From: Streptomyces carpinensis
GTDB taxonomy: Bacteria > Actinomycetota > Actinomycetes > Streptomycetales > Streptomycetaceae
Assembly (NCBI RefSeq): GCF_002154505.1
Contig: NZ_MUBM01000283.1
Location: forward strand, 1 to 45,818
DNA: 45,818 bases
Direction of reading: 5' to 3'
Numbering within the stretch: position 1 is the stretch's first letter; each line of letters begins with the position of its first letter. The translations under genes and the position numbers were made by a program. Below the pieces are notes generated by a model. That model searched no databases, was not told where the DNA came from, and saw only the letters and a program-made list of their open reading frames with translations. Positions 43,592 through 45,818 of the stretch are shown one piece after another.

Positions 43592-44782
43592 CTACGTCTT
43601 CGCGCCGGTCGTCACGCCCCGGGGACCATGCCAGTCCAGGACGACAACAGTGGCGTCGTCCCTGAGATTTCCCCGGCAGGCGTCCAGCACCGCGGTGGTC
43701 AGGCTGCGCGCGGCCTCCCTGGGATGTGAGGTGCGGGTGTCCCACACGAGGGAGGGCAGGTCGACGGCTCCGGCGGCGCGTTCCTGCATCCCGTCCGTGA
43801 GCAGGATCAGACGGTCGCCGGGGAGAAGCTGGAGTTCCTGGAGACGGTAGGTGGTGGAGGCCACCGCGCCGAACGGCAGGTTGACGCCGAGCCGGACCTC
43901 TTCGACCTCGGTGGCGCCCAGGCGCAGGAGCAGAGGCCGGGGATGCCCCGCGTTGACCAGTTCGCAGGTCCCCGTCCTGAGACTGATGCACAGCAATTGC
44001 CCAGTGGCCAGACCACGGCCGTGGGCCAGGAGGGCCTCGTGGGCACGTTGGGCCTGCTGGAGTGCGTCACAGCCACTGCGGCGGGCGCCGCGCAGAGCAC
44101 CGACCAGGAGGGTGGCCAGCAGCGCGGAGTGGGTGTCGTGGCCCATGGCGTCGGTGATGGACAGATGCAGTGTGTCGCGATCGAGTGTGTAGTCGTAGGT
44201 GTCACCGCCGATGTCGTCGGCCGGCACCAGCTCAGCGGCGAGGGTGAACTGGGGAGCCTCGCAGCAGGCGGCCGAGGGGAGCAACTGGTGCTGGATCTCG
44301 GCGGCCAGGCTGGTCTCGGTGGTGCGCCGGCCCGCGTGGTACAGGTCAGTGAAACGGCGGTCCGTGACGATGATGTAGGCCAGTGCGTGCGCCGCGTCTT
44401 CGATCTGGGCGAGCACGGTGTCGTCATGGTTCTGCAACGTTGCCTCCAGCAAACCGATGCAGTCGCCGCGGTTGGTCACCGGTGAGATCACCCGCCGCCC
44501 GCCCTGGCCGTTCGGTTCCACATGCTGGCGCTGGCTGCGCAGGACCGCGCTGTAGACGCTGCCGTCCAGGTCGATCGGCTCGGCAGCGCCCCCCATGTCA
44601 TCCTCGACCTGCGTGGTCAGGCGCAGCAGCCGCCGGCCCACGAGGTCGACGAACAGGAACGACACGCGCTCCGCCCCGAAGCGCTTGCGCAGGTCGTTCG
44701 CAAGTACCTCGACGGACTCCCCTGGCGGTGCGGCCTCCGCGGCGGCCAGAAGCTGCCCCAGTTCCAGATCCCCGCCATCCAT
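43592..44782 (-). CDS. PP2C (SpoIIE-type) phosphatase with N-terminal GAF-like sensor
   Basis: The protein has 396 residues. Residues about 20-150 look GAF-like (RKRFGAERVSFLFVDLVGRR, YSAVLRSQRQHVEPNGQGGR, SPVTNRGDCIGLLEA). The phosphatase domain follows with DIGGDTYDY, ITDAMGHDTHSALLA, LILLTDGMQERAAG and LRDDATVVVLDW, so the metal-binding aspartates are kept. It probably dephosphorylates a STAS antagonist. A perfect AGGAGG lies six bases before ATG 44782. It is separated from the rsbQ operon by 324 bp and transcribed in the same direction. Its leader and first codons are duplicated at 30.8 kb. Confidence 0.92.
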   Translation of the reverse strand: MDGGDLELGQLLAAAEAAPPGESVEVLANDLRKRFGAERVSFLFVDLVGRRLLRLTTQVEDDMGGAAEPIDLDGSVYSAVLRSQRQHVEPNGQGGRRVISPVTNRGDCIGLLEATLQNHDDTVLAQIEDAAHALAYIIVTDRRFTDLYHAGRRTTETSLAAEIQHQLLPSAACCEAPQFTLAAELVPADDIGGDTYDYTLDRDTLHLSITDAMGHDTHSALLATLLVGALRGARRSGCDALQQAQRAHEALLAHGRGLATGQLLCISLRTGTCELVNAGHPRPLLLRLGATEVEEVRLGVNLPFGAVASTTYRLQELQLLPGDRLILLTDGMQERAAGAVDLPSLVWDTRTSHPREAARSLTTAVLDACRGNLRDDATVVVLDWHGPRGVTTGAKT

Positions 44783-44921
44783 GGCAACCTCCTATCCGTT
44801 GCCACTCCTTCTTCCCCGGGTCCGCCCGTCTTCATCCAGTACTTGCATCACACCCGCTCGCGGCATTTGCTCTTCCAGCAGTATCCGCCTCGGCCCGTCT
44901 GAGCCGCAGAACGGCGGCGCG
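44710..44921. repeat. Source copy (B) of the duplicated PP2C leader
   Basis: This segment, covering the first 25 codons, the ribosome site and about 140 bp upstream of the phosphatase gene, is repeated imperfectly and in the same orientation at 30778-30994. Matching blocks include GGCGGCCAGAAGCTGCCCCA and CAGTTCCAGATCCCCGCCA, and further upstream CTTCCCCGGG and GAACGGCGG. Confidence 0.8.
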
Positions 44922-44993
44922 CTCGCCAGGTGGTCGAGGACTCGCAATGACCCCTTGCTGATCTTTCTGACGCCGCGCCAGGCTCATGCGAAG

Positions 44994-45494
44994 GTGCGTC
45001 ATGGGATCTCGGCAGCGCTTTCCATTCCAGTCGACATCGAAGGGGATCTGCTCCCGCACCCACCGGCGGTATCAGGCTCTCGCGCGCTTCGGGTGCAGCG
45101 CGTCCTCGGATCGCTCGATCTGCGGAATCATTCCTCCGAGGCCGGGGAAAGATCACGCCGCCTGGACGGCGTTTCCGAGCTGTACCGCTCGCTCGGCATG
45201 ATCGACCAGCGCATCGCGCGGGCCGTCACACAAGACAGGAAGGGGCACGCGGCCGCGAATCTCGTCTACCACCAAACCGTCATCGTTGTCACCGCCCTGT
45301 TCCCGCCAGAGGAGGGACGGTGCCTGGCCGATGCTAGCGTGCACACCCCTGCCGCCGGCCGGTGCCACCCGAAGCTCGCCGATCACTACCGCGTAGACGC
45401 CGCGCCCCGGGGCCGGGCGCGCCGCTGGAGCGCGCGGTGGCGTCAAGACACCGGTAGTCGATCATGGATCGGTGGATCAACTTTCGCAGCGTGA
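44994..45494 (+). CDS. Hypothetical protein, weakly supported
   Basis: A GTG-started frame of 166 codons with GC-rich third positions. The middle reads LYRSLGMIDQRIARAVTQDR, then KGHAAANLVYHQTVIVVTAL, which looks like genuine helical protein; the ends are arginine-rich. No family is recognised and the ribosome site is poor (ATGCGAAG). It diverges from the phosphatase gene. It may be a real small gene with a different start, or chance. Confidence 0.3.
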   Translation: MRHGISAALSIPVDIEGDLLPHPPAVSGSRALRVQRVLGSLDLRNHSSEAGERSRRLDGVSELYRSLGMIDQRIARAVTQDRKGHAAANLVYHQTVIVVTALFPPEEGRCLADASVHTPAAGRCHPKLADHYRVDAAPRGRARRWSARWRQDTGSRSWIGGSTFAA

Positions 45495-45548
45495 GCACAA
45501 ATTACACACACCCCCTCTTCATAGCGGCCCCGATGGTCTAGATTGACC

Positions 45549-45773
45549 GTGCTTCAGCTGTTCGGGCACGAAGCGACCAATAATGATCTTTGGTCCGGCG
45601 CTACGGAAACCAGCAGTCACGTCCCCGGCACGAGACGTGGGGATGATCAATTCTTGGAGCCCGAGAGGGTGCCTTGGGTGGGGGGAGCACCCGAGGTTTC
45701 GACGGATTCCCACCACCTCGAGAACCTGGCAGGACAGGCGAGTCCGCCGCCGCCAGGGTGGTTGTTCAAGTAG
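45549..45773 (+). CDS. Hypothetical short peptide, possibly leaderless
   Basis: A 74-codon frame from GTG 45549, beginning MLQLFGHEATNNDLWSGATE and ending ASPPPPGWLFK. It is acidic, with no arginine-rich scrambling and a mixed codon third position. There is no ribosome site, but TAGATT at 45539-45544 lies four bases before the GTG, a spacing close to that of leaderless actinomycete genes. The 45495-45540 stretch before it is AT-rich for this genome. No family is recognised. The final 45 bp of the window show nothing further. Confidence 0.3.
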   Translation: MLQLFGHEATNNDLWSGATETSSHVPGTRRGDDQFLEPERVPWVGGAPEVSTDSHHLENLAGQASPPPPGWLFK

Positions 45774-45818
45774 CTCTGCAAGAGCCGGGATGTCGTGCGC
45801 GGGGGGTGGGGGCCTCCC

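Overview
The window looks like chromosome from a Streptomyces-type actinomycete. It has very GC-rich codon third positions, GTG starts and ATGA/GTGA gene overlaps. It carries gene types familiar from streptomycetes: a PucR-like regulator, a DUF5302 protein, an AbiEii-type pair, SpoIIE-type phosphatases and RsbW-like ATPases. I identified everything by reading translations; no database search was possible.

Region 1 (1-18.35 kb) is an intact, tightly packed catabolic locus. A PucR-like regulator (partial, minus strand) and an XRE-cupin regulator flank the left side. Next come a convergent APC permease and then one long plus-strand gene train: Baeyer-Villiger monooxygenase, alpha/beta hydrolase, FAD amine oxidase, an unknown membrane protein, aldehyde dehydrogenase, Zn alcohol dehydrogenase, class III aminotransferase, two acyl-CoA ligases, an SDR, an acyl-CoA dehydrogenase and an APH-type kinase. 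The order of chemistries suggests uptake of an amine, conversion to a ketone, oxygen insertion to an ester or lactone, hydrolysis, oxidation of the alcohol to an acid, CoA activation, and removal of a hydroxyl group through a phospho-acyl-CoA (LvaA/LvaC or ACAD10/11-like chemistry). A 17-bp inverted-repeat site, GTTTAGTA-N3-GTAAAC, occurs once before the XRE-cupin gene and once before the train. It is the best candidate operator.

Region 2 (18.5-22.8 kb) is decaying DNA. It holds a DUF485-like gene and a broken sodium:solute symporter whose C-terminal codons appear to have been inverted in place. A nucleotidyltransferase (AbiEii-like) pair follows, with a homopolymer frameshift and an in-frame stop, then about 1.6 kb with almost no credible genes.

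Region 3 (22.8-34.8 kb) holds katG, a DUF5302 gene, two paralogous DEAD-box helicases, an RNase J and a cold-shock protein. Between them lie an IS110 remnant and a patchwork of truncated stress-signalling genes: the head of a PP2C phosphatase, a MerR tail and a STAS tail. The RNA-related genes suggest an RNA-remodelling or cold-adaptation set. The csp and helicase leaders share a tandem TTTCCGGA motif, and the helicase lies behind two terminator-like hairpins.

Region 4 (34.8-45.8 kb) starts with an IS701-like remnant and a large secreted GH20 hexosaminidase. It continues with a membrane protein, an RsbW-like ATPase, an IS30 remnant, a small hydrophobic protein and a broken csbD. An operon on the minus strand encodes RsbQ, an RsbP-like PAS-PP2C phosphatase and a STAS antagonist. 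A second PP2C phosphatase follows; its upstream DNA and first codons are duplicated at 30.8 kb. The last 0.8 kb has only weakly supported small genes.

I saw no CRISPR array, tRNA or rRNA gene, complete insertion sequence or replication origin.
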